DNA from: Bordetella parapertussis
GTDB lineage: Bacteria > Pseudomonadota > Gammaproteobacteria > Burkholderiales > Burkholderiaceae_B
Assembly: GCA_943331855.1 (NCBI GenBank)
Contig: CALQNE010000084.1
Span: forward strand, 1 to 12,302
Direction: 5' to 3'
DNA length: 12,302 nucleotides
Position numbers and translations under genes: made by a program. The notes under the pieces are model-generated. The model did not search any database and was not told where the DNA came from. It was given only the letters and a program-made list of their open reading frames with translations. Below are positions 1 to 7,321 of the stretch, in pieces (within the stretch, counting starts at the first letter, position 1; the number at the start of each line of letters is the position of its first letter).

Positions 1-2055
1 CATCAATGGCACAATCAACAGCGCCACAATGTTGATGATTTTAATCAACGGATTCACTGCAGGGCCTGCCGTATCTTTGTACGGATCACCTACGGTGTCG
101 CCGGTCACAGCGGCTTTGTGAGCCTCTGAACCTTTACCACCAAAGTGTCCTTCTTCGATGTACTTCTTGGCATTATCCCAAGCACCGCCGCCGGTACACA
201 TCGAGATCGCAACAAACAGCCCCGTCACGATCGTACCCATCAGCAAACCACCCAACGCTTTAGGCCCTAACAACAAGCCTACGGCAACCGGCACCACCAC
301 GGGCAAGAGCGATGGAATAATCATCTCTTTAATTGCGGCGGTCGTTAGCATGTCAACGGCTTTGTCGTACTCGGGCTTGCCCGTACCATCCATGATGCCT
401 TTGATGTCGCGGAACTGGCGGCGCACTTCTTCAACCACTGCGCCAGCGCAACGACCCACGGCTTCCATCGCCATCGCACCAAACAGGTAAGGGATCAGGC
501 CACCAATAAACAAACCGATAATGACCATATGGTCAGACAGGTCAAAACTGATCTTCATCCCTTTTGACTCAAGTTGGTGTGTGTAATCGGCAAACAGCAC
601 TAACGCAGCCAAACCTGCTGAGCCAATTGCATAGCCTTTGGTCACTGCTTTCGTAGTGTTACCCACTGCATCAAGCGGATCGGTAATGTCACGTACTGAC
701 TGTGGCATACCAGCCATTTCAGCGATACCACCAGCGTTGTCGGTGATGGGTCCGTAAGCATCAAGCGCCACGATGATACCTGCCATCGACAACATCGATG
801 TCGCAGCAATCGCGATACCGTAAATGCCGCCTAGCCAGAACGCTGCATAGATTGCGGCGCAAACAAACAAAACGGGATATGCCGTTGACTTCATCGACAC
901 GCCCAAGCCTGCGATGATGTTCGTTCCATGGCCCTGGCTTGATGCTTGGGCAATGTGTTTGACCGGTGCGTAATCTGTGCCGGTGTAATACTCGGTAATC
1001 CAAACGAGCAAGGCCGTGAGCACTAAGCCCACAACAGTGGCGCCGAATAAGCGCATTTTGCCGCCTGTTTTATAGCCAAAATCTGCCAGCGCGTTGTCTG
1101 GCATCATCCAGTTTGTTGCAAAGTAAAAAGCAACTAAAGAGATCACACCTGCAATGATCAAGCCTTTGTACAAGGCGGGCATAACGTTTTTCATGCCCGG
1201 GGTGGCTTTGACAAAAGAGCAGCCAATGATCGAGGCAATGATCGAGATCCCACCAAGCACCAGCGGATAAATCACCGCTTCGGCTGTTGCGACTTTTACC
1301 ATCAGCGCGCCCAGCACCATCGTCGCGATGAGCGTGACTGCGTAGGTTTCAAACAAGTCAGCAGCCATACCGGCGCAGTCGCCAACGTTGTCACCAACGT
1401 TGTCAGCAATCACCGCTGGGTTGCGTGGATCATCTTCTGGGATGCCCGCTTCGACCTTACCAACCAAGTCTGCGCCAACGTCAGCGCCTTTAGTGAAAAT
1501 GCCACCGCCAAGACGCGCAAAGATTGAGATCAATGACGCACCAAAGGCTAAACCAATCAGAGGATGAAGGGTTGCGGAAAGATCACCGGCCTTACCCACT
1601 GACATCAAATACATATAGAACAGACCAACACCAAGCAAGCCCAATCCCACCACGAGCATTCCGGTAATGGCGCCGCCCTTGAACGCAACGTTCAGCGCTT
1701 CATTCATGCCCACGGTTGCGGCCTGCGCGGTGCGCACATTGGCACGCACCGAAACATTCATGCCGATGAAGCCGCAGGCGCCAGACAACACAGCACCCAC
1801 CACAAAACCCACTGCGGTCGTGTGATCGAGAAAAAGCGCGATCAAAATCGTTAGCACCACGCCCACGATACTGATGGTTTTATATTGACGCGAAAGGTAA
1901 GCACTTGCACCTTGCTGGATCGCGTCAGCGATTTCCATCATCTTGGCGTTGCCGGTACTTTGATTAAGAATCCAGGACCTCACTACAAAGCCATATATAA
2001 CTGCGAGAACCCCGCAGCCTAGGGCGAAGTAGAGACCCAACTGAATGTTGCTCAT
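1..2055 (-). CDS. hppA: K+-independent H+-translocating membrane pyrophosphatase (partial, C-terminus off the left edge)
   Basis: This integral inner-membrane ion pump hydrolyses pyrophosphate and moves protons out of the cytoplasm. The reading frame is open for 685 codons from ATG at 2055 to the window edge; family members are usually about 660-800 residues, so only the last few should be missing. The substrate-binding signature [11 protein letters not shown] starts at D192, followed by [12 protein letters not shown] at about 218-229. The late signature [15 protein letters not shown] lies near the C-terminus. Residues K469 and T472, in the stretch [10 protein letters not shown], are the Lys/Thr pair that marks the K+-independent class; K+-dependent enzymes have Ala and Gly/Ala there. 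K+-independent members known to me are H+ pumps. Many hydrophobic helices lie between the motifs. An AGGAG sits 9 nt before the ATG. The gene is divergent from soluble ppa. Confidence 0.97.
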   Translation of the reverse strand, partial: MSNIQLGLYFALGCGVLAVIYGFVVRSWILNQSTGNAKMMEIADAIQQGASAYLSRQYKTISIVGVVLTILIALFLDHTTAVGFVVGAVLSGACGFIGMNVSVRANVRTAQAATVGMNEALNVAFKGGAITGMLVVGLGLLGVGLFYMYLMSVGKAGDLSATLHPLIGLAFGASLISIFARLGGGIFTKGADVGADLVGKVEAGIPEDDPRNPAVIADNVGDNVGDCAGMAADLFETYAVTLIATMVLGALMVKVATAEAVIYPLVLGGISIIASIIGCSFVKATPGMKNVMPALYKGLIIAGVISLVAFYFATNWMMPDNALADFGYKTGGKMRLFGATVVGLVLTALLVWITEYYTGTDYAPVKHIAQASSQGHGTNIIAGLGVSMKSTAYPVLFVCAAIYAAFWLGGIYGIAIAATSMLSMAGIIVALDAYGPITDNAGGIAEMAGMPQSVRDITDPLDAVGNTTKAVTKGYAIGSAGLAALVLFADYTHQLESKGMKISFDLSDHMVIIGLFIGGLIPYLFGAMAMEAVGRCAGAVVEEVRRQFRDIKGIMDGTGKPEYDKAVDMLTTAAIKEMIIPSLLPVVVPVAVGLLLGPKALGGLLMGTIVTGLFVAISMCTGGGAWDNAKKYIEEGHFGGKGSEAHKAAVTGDTVGDPYKDTAGPAVNPLIKIINIVALLIVPLM

Positions 2056-2230
2056 GCTCGAAAACTCCTAAAGTGTATTGTCTTGAATCGTTTTTTTACG
2101 CGGCCGTCGGCCATTTGTGACACTGGAAGAACTAGCCCCGCTAGTATCTAACAAAACTTAAGTCAGAGGGGCGGTTTGTTTCTTTGTTAACATTAGGGTA
2201 TTCACTAATCAACCGGCAGTAAAAATCCCT
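2056..2230. promoter_or_regulatory. Divergent hppA/ppa control region with two inverted repeats
   Basis: These 175 bp separate two pyrophosphatase genes and must hold promoters for both. I see no convincing sigma70 promoter on either strand. The best pair on the ppa side is TTGTTT, 17 bp, TATTCA, which is weak. Two perfect short inverted repeats stand out. GGCCG-T-CGGCC lies at 2102-2112. ACTAGC-CCC-GCTAGT lies at 2131-2145. Either could bind a dimeric regulator or form a small hairpin in the hppA leader. The regulatory role is inference; the symmetry is seen directly. Confidence 0.4.
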
Positions 2231-2767
2231 ATGAGTCTTGACAAAGTCAGTGCTGGCAAAAAATTGCCCGAGTCCTTTAACGTGATCATTGAGATCTCGA
2301 TGAACGCCGATCCGATCAAATACGAGGTCGATAAAGAGTCAGGGGCTATTTTCGTAGACCGGTTCATGGGCACCTCGATGCATTACCCATGTAACTACGG
2401 CTACATTCCTAAAACTATCGCTGGCGACGGTGACCCTGTTGATGTGTTAGTGATTACTCCCTTTCCGGTTATCCCAGGTGTAGTGGTGCGTTGCCGTGCC
2501 CTGGGCGTCTTAAAGATGAAAGACGAAGCGGGCGATGATGCCAAGCTGCTTGCAGTCCCTGAAGACAAAATTTTGCCGATTTACAGTCACTGGAAGCAAG
2601 CCTCAGACATCAATCCGATGCGCCTGAACGCCATTCAACACTTTTTTGAGCACTACAAAGACCTCGAGCAAGGCAAATGGGTCAAAGTTGAAGGTTGGGG
2701 CGGCGTTGACGATGCACACCAAGAAATCCTTGAGGGATTAGCTCGGTATGCAAAAGAAACAAAATAA
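2231..2767 (+). CDS. ppa: Soluble inorganic pyrophosphatase, family I
   Basis: This cytoplasmic enzyme hydrolyses pyrophosphate to two phosphates, using Mg2+, and so pulls biosynthetic reactions forward. The 178-residue length fits the bacterial hexameric family (E. coli 176), and the N-terminus matches that of E. coli Ppa, which supports this ATG. The family signature DGDPVDV spans 65-71 and supplies the metal ligands D66, D68 and D71. Other recognisable active-site residues are E21, K30, E32, R44, Y52, Y56, D98, D103, K105, and the Tyr-Lys pair in HYKDLE near 142. There is no clear Shine-Dalgarno sequence in front of the ATG (the leader reads AGTAAAAATCCCT), which is odd for a housekeeping gene. 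It is transcribed divergently from hppA and ends 17 bp before the stop of the convergent small gene at 2785. Confidence 0.98.
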   Translation: MSLDKVSAGKKLPESFNVIIEISMNADPIKYEVDKESGAIFVDRFMGTSMHYPCNYGYIPKTIAGDGDPVDVLVITPFPVIPGVVVRCRALGVLKMKDEAGDDAKLLAVPEDKILPIYSHWKQASDINPMRLNAIQHFFEHYKDLEQGKWVKVEGWGGVDDAHQEILEGLARYAKETK

Positions 2768-2784
2768 CAAAAATAAATTAGCCT

Positions 2785-2991
2785 TTACATCGATTGATGC
2801 AATAACCCCGCGTAATCCTCTGCCGTTGGATTGCGCGAATTCGTCTTGTGGCAATGGTCTGCCATCACGCCTTCCGTGATCTTGCCAAACATCTCCTCGG
2901 TCACGTCCCTGGCGGCAAGACCCGAGAGCAGACCAAGTCGTTGATAAGAGTAGAATTTGCGTTCAGTTTCAGCGGAGTCAGGAAGTGACAC
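2785..2991 (-). CDS. Hypothetical 68-residue protein
   Basis: I do not recognise this protein. The frame gives a soluble, mixed-charge polypeptide with no signal peptide or membrane segment and a plausible helical middle (residues about 22-40, LSGLAARDVTEEMFGK). Its composition and codon choice look like coding sequence rather than a shadow frame. An in-frame stop at 3004-3006 limits the start; the first candidate is GTG at 2991, with no strong ribosome binding site. The only internal ATG would leave about half of the protein. It converges on ppa and is head to head with the secreted-protein gene at 2985, the two GTG starts overlapping by 7 bp. Such overlap means one of the two starts may be misplaced. 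Confidence 0.5.
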   Translation of the reverse strand: MSLPDSAETERKFYSYQRLGLLSGLAARDVTEEMFGKITEGVMADHCHKTNSRNPTAEDYAGLLHQSM

Positions 2992-3440
2992 AGCCGTTTC
3001 GCATCACTCTTTTAGCCATAGCGGCACTTATCGCAACTGCGTCTTGGTTCACGCCTATCGCGCAAGCCCAGGGCGGGCTTCGGTTCAACCCAGGCGGCTT
3101 TGCGCCCGTCGCGCCTTATTCGACGCAAGGATCCATCCTGGACTTAATGCCTGCGCCGCAAACCGAGACAAACGCCGAAGCGACCAAGACCGAGCCCGCC
3201 TCAGACGCCGCCGCAAAAGCACCGGCCGTCGAAGCCTCAGAAAAAGCAGCCGCAACCATTCATCAAGGCTTGTCCCCCGAAAGGGCCAGTTCAGCAACGG
3301 GCCTTGCGCCTGTCCGAGGTGCGTCACCCGCCCCCGATGTGGTGGGGCCAAGCGTTGCGAATGAAACGCCAGCAGCCAACTTCGCGCCAAGCCCCTACAC
3401 AACACCCCGTAGCCCTGGGGGCGGCTTAAGAGTTAGATAA
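2985..3440 (+). CDS. Secreted Ala/Pro-rich hypothetical protein
   Basis: I do not recognise this 151-residue protein. Residues 1-28 form a classical Sec signal peptide: a short basic n-region, a hydrophobic core at about 8-22, and a likely cleavage site after AQA at 26-28. The mature part is rich in Ala, Pro, Ser, Thr and Glu, has no Cys, and shows no fold motif; it resembles a disordered periplasmic or envelope linker. Residues about 55-85 are Ala/Glu/Lys-rich, and the C-terminus is Pro/Gly-rich and ends RVR. The start is GTG, with GGAG 7 nt upstream. Its 5' end overlaps the start of the divergent 68-residue gene. Another frame across the same stretch is also open but lacks these features. 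Function unknown. Confidence 0.65.
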   Translation: MTQPFRITLLAIAALIATASWFTPIAQAQGGLRFNPGGFAPVAPYSTQGSILDLMPAPQTETNAEATKTEPASDAAAKAPAVEASEKAAATIHQGLSPERASSATGLAPVRGASPAPDVVGPSVANETPAANFAPSPYTTPRSPGGGLRVR

Positions 3441-3463
3441 AGGCCTATCAACTTTTGGCCGAT

Positions 3464-3781
3464 CTAGGTCCCTGTCGTCCACTCCGCTTCCCAGCCGAGC
3501 AGTTCAGCGAGACGAGTAACCACCCATTGCGCCTCTCGTAGGTTGACGCCCACATCGGCAACCGTCAGCCCTTGGTAGATCCGCTCAAGCACATCGGTCT
3601 GCGTAATCCCAAGCTCCCAAAATTTAGCGGTTGCCTGCTCGGTCAACATGCTTGCCATATCTTCACAAAAATCATACCGCGCGTAGATCTCCTCTTTTGT
3701 TGCGCTCGGCTTCGTGCGTCCGGGTTCAACGAACAACGCGATGAACGAAGGTGGGATCACAATCTGATTGTCATCACTCAT
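3464..3781 (-). CDS. Conserved hypothetical protein (often annotated 'ATPase with chaperone activity' in Burkholderiales)
   Basis: This 105-residue soluble protein begins MSDDNQIVIPPSFIALFVEPGR, which I recall as the typical start of a small family widespread in Alcaligenaceae and Burkholderiales. That family is often given the unsupported name 'ATPase with chaperone activity'. I see no Walker A or B motif or other nucleotide-binding site, so the name should not be taken as a function. The sequence looks all-helical and acidic, with no signal peptide. Its ATG overlaps the stop of the upstream MaoC-like gene in an ATGA (3778-3781), so the two are probably translationally coupled and co-transcribed. 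Family identity is from memory; the biochemical role is unknown. Confidence 0.85.
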   Translation of the reverse strand: MSDDNQIVIPPSFIALFVEPGRTKPSATKEEIYARYDFCEDMASMLTEQATAKFWELGITQTDVLERIYQGLTVADVGVNLREAQWVVTRLAELLGWEAEWTTGT

Positions 3782-4239
3782 TGCGCGCGTTTACGCAGTA
3801 AATACTTTTGCGTGCCTTGCATCACGATCACATCATTTTGGTTACGAATTTCAGAGTGCATGGTCAGCACGCCTGTTGTGCGATTCGGGATCAGCTCGGC
3901 CACCGTTAAACTTGAATACAGGGTGTCGCCCACAAAAACAGGCTGCAAAAACTTGCTGCTCTGTTCAATAAACGCTTTAAGCGATTCTTCAACCATATGC
4001 GGAAACAAACCAGCGCCTGCCGCCGTTTGAATCACAACCTGAAACCCATGAGCCAGCATATGCGGCATACCATGGGCACGACAGTATTCAAGGTCATAAT
4101 GAACAGGGTGATTGTCACCACTGGCGAGCGAAAATGCGGCGAATAAGGCATCGGTCATCGTGCGCGAGGGCAAATTAAAGCGCTCTCCGAGCTCGAAGTC
4201 TTCAAAAAATCGCTGCGCACACATCTGGTGTTTAATCAT
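3778..4239 (-). CDS. MaoC-like (R)-specific enoyl hydratase, hotdog fold
   Basis: The predicted protein is a 153-residue single-hotdog enzyme of the MaoC/PhaJ type, which adds water to trans-2-enoyl-CoA or a related acyl thioester. The hydratase-2 motif is clear at residues 36-47 (FSLASGDNHPVH), with catalytic D42 and H47. The N-terminal FFEDFELGERF is typical of the family. I place the start at ATG 4239, because the protein then has the usual length, GAGAG lies 6 nt upstream, and homologues start close to this point. The frame stays open to 4356, but those 39 extra residues look non-coding and cover a possible promoter. There is no signal peptide. The stop overlaps the start of the following small gene. 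The actual acyl substrate cannot be read from sequence. Confidence 0.9.
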   Translation of the reverse strand: MIKHQMCAQRFFEDFELGERFNLPSRTMTDALFAAFSLASGDNHPVHYDLEYCRAHGMPHMLAHGFQVVIQTAAGAGLFPHMVEESLKAFIEQSSKFLQPVFVGDTLYSSLTVAELIPNRTTGVLTMHSEIRNQNDVIVMQGTQKYLLRKRAQ

Positions 4240-4278
4240 TATTCTCTCGCCGGGGGCTGTGACTTGAATCCTGTCAGA

Positions 4279-4307
4279 ACTTAACTCGAAAACCCCCTGC
4301 GTGCCAA
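4279..4307 (-). promoter_or_regulatory. Possible sigma70 promoter for the MaoC-like gene
   Basis: On the minus strand, TTGGCA (4307-4302) is followed after 17 bp by TTAAGT (4284-4279). The -35 matches five of six consensus bases but the -10 only three. If used, transcription would begin about 30 nt before the ATG at 4239, which fits the shorter start chosen for that gene. Weak evidence. Confidence 0.3.
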
Positions 4308-4366
4308 CTGGTCCGGGGCAAGGTTCGCGATCAGGCGTCAACTCACCTTCGGTCAATCAAAAAATT

Positions 4367-4395
4367 TTGCCAAAATCCCAGCTTACGCTTAAGCT
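4367..4395 (+). promoter_or_regulatory. Possible sigma70 promoter for the RutD-like hydrolase gene
   Basis: TTGCCA (4367-4372, five of six bases) is followed after 17 bp by TAAGCT (4390-4395, three of six). The -10 lies within a small inverted repeat, AGCTT (4380-4384) and AAGCT (4391-4395). The position, about 30-60 nt ahead of the ATG at 4428, is suitable. Weak evidence. Confidence 0.3.
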
Positions 4396-4427
4396 CAACG
4401 CTCCATTGGTCATAAAAGGTTTTTGCG

Positions 4428-5252
4428 ATGTCGTCACCTCTTGAGTCCACGTCGATCACTCACACCATTCGGCTTGCCGATGGCGCAGACCTGCGAGTCT
4501 TCGAACAAGGCACTGGCACACCTCTTTTGCTGATCAGTGGCCTGGGTGGTGCAGCCGGTTATTGGGCGCCCTGCCTGCCAGCGCTCACCGCCCAACACCG
4601 TGTCATTCGCCTTGATCAGCGAGGGATTGGCGCCAGCACCCGCGGCACCGCTTTTTGCAGCATTGACCAACTGGCCGACGACTGCATCGCCGTGATGGAT
4701 CATCTTGCGGTTCAGTCTGCAATCATCGTGGGGCACTCGACTGGCGGCTGCATCACCCAGGCGATCGCGCTGCGTTCACCGCAACACGCCAAGGCCTGTG
4801 TGTTAACCGGTACGTGGGCCAAGCCTAATCGCTATATGCAAGAACTTTTCAAGTTGCGCAAAGCTTTGCTTCACAGCGATCCCGTTGCCTATGCTGTTTC
4901 GGCGACGTTTTTTTCGCATGAGCCCGGCTGGCTCAACGCCAACTGGAGCGCCTTTGAGACCGCCCGGGCCGCCGCACCAGTTAGCAAGGCTGCTCAGGAC
5001 ATCGTGTCAGAGCGTATCGACGCCATCATGGCCTTTGATCGCAGCAGCGAGGTTGCGAAAATTACCGCGCCTGTTTTAAACATTGGGGCACGCGACGACT
5101 TAATTGTTCCTGCCTTCTTGCAAGAAGAGATTGCGACGCTCATGCCAGCCTCAACCTTACATCTGCTCAATGACGGCGGGCACTTTTTCCCGACAACGCG
5201 GTGCACACTTTTTACAGATGCGATTTTGCGCTGGCTTGCTCAAATCCGTTGA
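4428..5252 (+). CDS. Alpha/beta hydrolase, RutD-like
   Basis: This 274-residue cytoplasmic hydrolase has the full alpha/beta-fold triad. The nucleophile is S104 in the elbow GHSTGG (102-107), the acid most likely D224 in GARDDLIVP, and the base H252 in GGHFF. The oxyanion-hole segment is SGLGG at 37-41, and LDQRGIGAS lies at 62-70. The N-terminal half, LLLISGLGGAAGYW with DQRG, resembles RutD of pyrimidine breakdown (aminoacrylate/carbamate hydrolase), and 3-oxoadipate enol-lactonase is a further relative. No other rut gene is nearby, so RutD function is only a similarity. An AAGG lies 8 nt before the ATG. The gene diverges from the MaoC-like gene and converges on another hydrolase. The last codons form one arm of a long inverted repeat. 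Confidence 0.9.
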   Translation: MSSPLESTSITHTIRLADGADLRVFEQGTGTPLLLISGLGGAAGYWAPCLPALTAQHRVIRLDQRGIGASTRGTAFCSIDQLADDCIAVMDHLAVQSAIIVGHSTGGCITQAIALRSPQHAKACVLTGTWAKPNRYMQELFKLRKALLHSDPVAYAVSATFFSHEPGWLNANWSAFETARAAAPVSKAAQDIVSERIDAIMAFDRSSEVAKITAPVLNIGARDDLIVPAFLQEEIATLMPASTLHLLNDGGHFFPTTRCTLFTDAILRWLAQIR

Positions 5253-5265
5253 GCAAGCCAGCGCA
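5227..5265. terminator. Perfect 17-bp inverted repeat between convergent hydrolase genes (possible bidirectional terminator)
   Basis: TGCGCTGGCTTGCTCAA (5227-5243) is followed by the 5-nt loop ATCCG and then the exact reverse complement at 5249-5265. The repeat covers the last codons and stop (5250-5252) of the RutD-like gene and ends 9 bp before the stop of the convergent gene. A hairpin this long between two tails fits a two-way terminator. Neither strand has a U-tract after the stem, so it is not a textbook intrinsic terminator; it could instead be an RNA 3'-end protector. Confidence 0.6.
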
Positions 5266-5273
5266 CGTGCAGC

Positions 5274-6071
5274 TTACGCCTGACGGCTCAAAAATGACAT
5301 GAGCTCATTGGCGCAACGCGCGGCGTAACCGTCGCAAATGTTATGCCCCGCCGTATCGACGTACACCAACTCAGAGCCTTTAATGCGCTGATGCATTTGC
5401 TCGTACGCATCGGCATGTCCGATCGACTCTTTGCCAGCCGCCACGATGAGCGTTGGGCATTTGATGCCGACAAGCTCTTCCATAAAATCGTGCGTACACA
5501 TATGCAGAACGAACCGCCCAATAAAGGCGGGATCATTTGAACCCGCCTGTTCAATAAACCATGCCACCAGCGCCGGATCTGCCGTTTCATCAAACCGCTC
5601 GTGGATTGTGTCTGATAAAAACTTTTTTAAACCGATTTGCTGGATTTTCGGGATCCAGGTGGGGGCATGACTATTTTTTAAGCCGGGTGTTGCACCATAA
5701 AGCGCCAACGTCTTTACGCGCGCGGAGTACTGTAGCGCCAACTGTTGCGCAACGTAACCCCCCGCTGAATTGCCCACCACATGCGCCTGCTCACAGCCCA
5801 AGTGATCAAGTAAGGCCGCAGCATCGTCAACCAAATGCTGCAGAGAAAACGCCTGATCAGAATGCGGAATCGTCGACTGACCGTGTCCGCGAAGATCCAT
5901 CCGGATGACACGGTAGTGGCGCGCGAGCTCGGGCACCCAGCTAAACCAGCGCTGCGCGTTTCCCATTGCTGCATGCAGCAGAAAAACGGTCTGAGGTTTG
6001 ACCCAGGGCTGAGTGAAGTCATCGACGTAATAAGCAAGCTTAAGACCGTCGCGATTGAGATAATGTTGCAT
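5274..6071 (-). CDS. Alpha/beta hydrolase
   Basis: This 265-residue hydrolase resembles 3-oxoadipate enol-lactonase (PcaD) and related C-C or ester hydrolases in overall pattern. The nucleophile elbow GNSAGG puts the serine at S102; the oxyanion segment is LLHAAMGNAQRW, where the usual HG is HA; MDLRGHGQS lies at 58-66; the base is H243 in AGHNICDGY. At the acid position the sequence reads AAGKESIG, so E215 stands where Asp is normal. Glu can serve as triad acid in some family members. AAAGGA sits 6 nt before the ATG. The gene follows the Bug protein gene at 6144 after a 72-bp gap on the same strand, probably in one transcript, suggesting it acts on the ligand that protein captures. The substrate is unknown. 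Confidence 0.9.
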   Translation of the reverse strand: MQHYLNRDGLKLAYYVDDFTQPWVKPQTVFLLHAAMGNAQRWFSWVPELARHYRVIRMDLRGHGQSTIPHSDQAFSLQHLVDDAAALLDHLGCEQAHVVGNSAGGYVAQQLALQYSARVKTLALYGATPGLKNSHAPTWIPKIQQIGLKKFLSDTIHERFDETADPALVAWFIEQAGSNDPAFIGRFVLHMCTHDFMEELVGIKCPTLIVAAGKESIGHADAYEQMHQRIKGSELVYVDTAGHNICDGYAARCANELMSFLSRQA

Positions 6072-6143
6072 AACAGATCCTTTGTATTGAATCGATAAAA
6101 ACGAGTTTTTGCGCTGGGTTAAATGCGCGTGAACGAACGACGC

Positions 6144-7124
6144 TTAGTTCGCTTTAATGCCAGCTGTTTTAATTACCTGGCGCCATTTTTCAATTTCAGT
6201 ATTTAACAATTTGGTATATGCCTCGGGAGGTCCGCCTGCGACGTCATACCCAAGCGCCGCGATCCGCTCTTTAATTGCAACATCCGCGAGCACTTGATTC
6301 ACCGCCGTATTGAATTTGGCAACAACATCTGGCGCCATGCCAGCAGGCCCTAACAGGCCCCAATGGCTACTGCAGTCAACACTAGGCAAGCCACTTTCAG
6401 CAAAGGTGGGTACATTTGGCAACGCAGCATTGCGCTGGGCACCGGTCAGCGCTAACGCTCTTAACCGGCCCGCCTCGACGGCCTGCCGCACAGAACTAAT
6501 CCCCGAATACGTTAATGGCACCTGGCCCGCCAATACGGCCGATAACGCTTCACCCGTCCCTTTGTAGGGTACGTGGGTGATCGGCACGCCCGAAGCAATA
6601 TTGAACAACTCGCCAGCCATGTGTGGTGAAGAGCCGTTACCGCCTGAGCCATACAGCAGGCTTTCGGGTTTGGCTTTACCCAGGGCAATCAACTCAGCAA
6701 GGGTCTGCGCCTGAACCGAGGGGTGGACCACGAGAATCACCGGCGCCACCGCCATGTGAACCACCGGCGTGAGATCTTTCATCGTGTTGTAGGGCAGCTC
6801 AGTGCGCAACCCAGGATTCACGTAAATCGATGAGTCCACCATCATGACGGTGTAACCGTCCGGTGCTGCCTGGACGACAATTTGAGAGCCAATAATGCTT
6901 GAAGCGCCGGGCTTGTTCTCAACCACCACCTGCTGACCGAGCACTTCAGACAGTTTCGGAGCAATCACTCGCGCCAAAATATCGGTACCACCACCTGGTG
7001 CGAAAGGGATCACGAGCCGGATCGAGCGCGTCGGCCAATTTTGCGCCTGCGTCAAAGCGGTCGAAAACAGTAATAACAGAGCTAAACCCGCGCGAAGCGC
7101 CGTAAAACCGCTGAAATATCTCAT
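6144..7124 (-). CDS. Bug-family periplasmic substrate-binding protein (tripartite tricarboxylate transporter type)
   Basis: This 326-residue protein is exported to the periplasm by a Sec signal peptide: residues 1-27, hydrophobic core LALLLLF, likely cut after TQA. The mature protein opens with the Bug signature, WPTRSIRLVIPFAPGGGTD, ending at D48. DGYT, HVPYKGTGEAL and the repeat-like AGRLRALALTGAQR are also family hallmarks, and the C-terminal end KWRQVIKTAGIKAN is canonical. Bug proteins bind small carboxylates, amino acids or aromatic acids, contacting them partly through the PGGxxD loop. AAGGAAGG lies 8 nt before the ATG. Neither membrane partner (TctA or TctB) is in the window, as is usual for orphan Bug genes in Burkholderiales. 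It is followed by an alpha/beta hydrolase gene. Confidence 0.95.
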   Translation of the reverse strand: MRYFSGFTALRAGLALLLLFSTALTQAQNWPTRSIRLVIPFAPGGGTDILARVIAPKLSEVLGQQVVVENKPGASSIIGSQIVVQAAPDGYTVMMVDSSIYVNPGLRTELPYNTMKDLTPVVHMAVAPVILVVHPSVQAQTLAELIALGKAKPESLLYGSGGNGSSPHMAGELFNIASGVPITHVPYKGTGEALSAVLAGQVPLTYSGISSVRQAVEAGRLRALALTGAQRNAALPNVPTFAESGLPSVDCSSHWGLLGPAGMAPDVVAKFNTAVNQVLADVAIKERIAALGYDVAGGPPEAYTKLLNTEIEKWRQVIKTAGIKAN

Positions 7125-7159
7125 GTTGGATGCCTTCCTTTCAATTTAAACAGGTCGCG

Positions 7160-7180
7160 GGGCGTTACTGAATGACGCCC
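7160..7180. repeat. Inverted repeat in the divergent Bug/oxidoreductase spacer
   Basis: GGGCGT (7160-7165) and ACGCCC (7175-7180) are perfect inverted arms around a 9-nt centre. The site lies in the 197-bp spacer between two divergent transcription units, between the Bug gene start at 7124 and the rightward promoter at 7220. It could be an operator for a regulator acting on both units, or a short hairpin in the Bug leader. No regulator gene is present in the window to support either choice. Confidence 0.35.
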
Positions 7181-7219
7181 TCTATCTGCCGATAAAGATC
7201 AAAACACATTTAATCTCTG

Positions 7220-7248
7220 TTGTCATCCGTCATCCTTTCTCTGATAAT
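7220..7248 (+). promoter_or_regulatory. Sigma70 promoter of the four-gene operon
   Basis: TTGTCA (7220-7225) and GATAAT (7243-7248) each match five of six consensus bases and are exactly 17 bp apart. Transcription would start near 7255, giving a leader of about 66 nt before the ATG at 7322. This is the best promoter in the window. It also rules out the longer reading frame that would begin with TTG at 7220, because that codon lies in the -35 element. Confidence 0.7.
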
Positions 7249-7321
7249 CAATCAATCCGCTCTTGGGGAATTGTGCGCAATACCTGTGTGCACCCATTTG
7301 CGCTGCTTGGATTACAAAAAT

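Noticed and set aside
2957..3364. Overlapping plus-strand frame across the secreted-protein gene
   Set aside because: Arg/Ser-rich shadow translation with no start signal or domain; the frame from 2985 has a signal peptide and ribosome binding site.
3441..3463. Possible terminator between the secreted-protein gene and the convergent small gene
   Set aside because: Only a self-complementary GGCC occurs twice; there is no convincing stem or U-tract.
3572..4030. Plus-strand open frame opposite the MaoC-like and small conserved genes
   Set aside because: It lies antisense to two recognisable coupled genes and its translation shows no motif.
4240..4356. Extra 39 codons upstream of the MaoC-like start
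   Set aside because: The family begins near 4239, a ribosome binding site precedes that ATG, and the extension looks non-coding and overlaps a possible promoter.
5714..6037. Alternative minus-strand frame inside the second hydrolase
   Set aside because: Shadow of the hydrolase frame, with Arg/Trp/Cys-rich nonsense composition.
7220..7321. Longer N-terminus for the Gfo/Idh/MocA oxidoreductase beginning with TTG
   Set aside because: The TTG is part of a strong -35 element, and the Rossmann fold starts right at the ATG at 7322.
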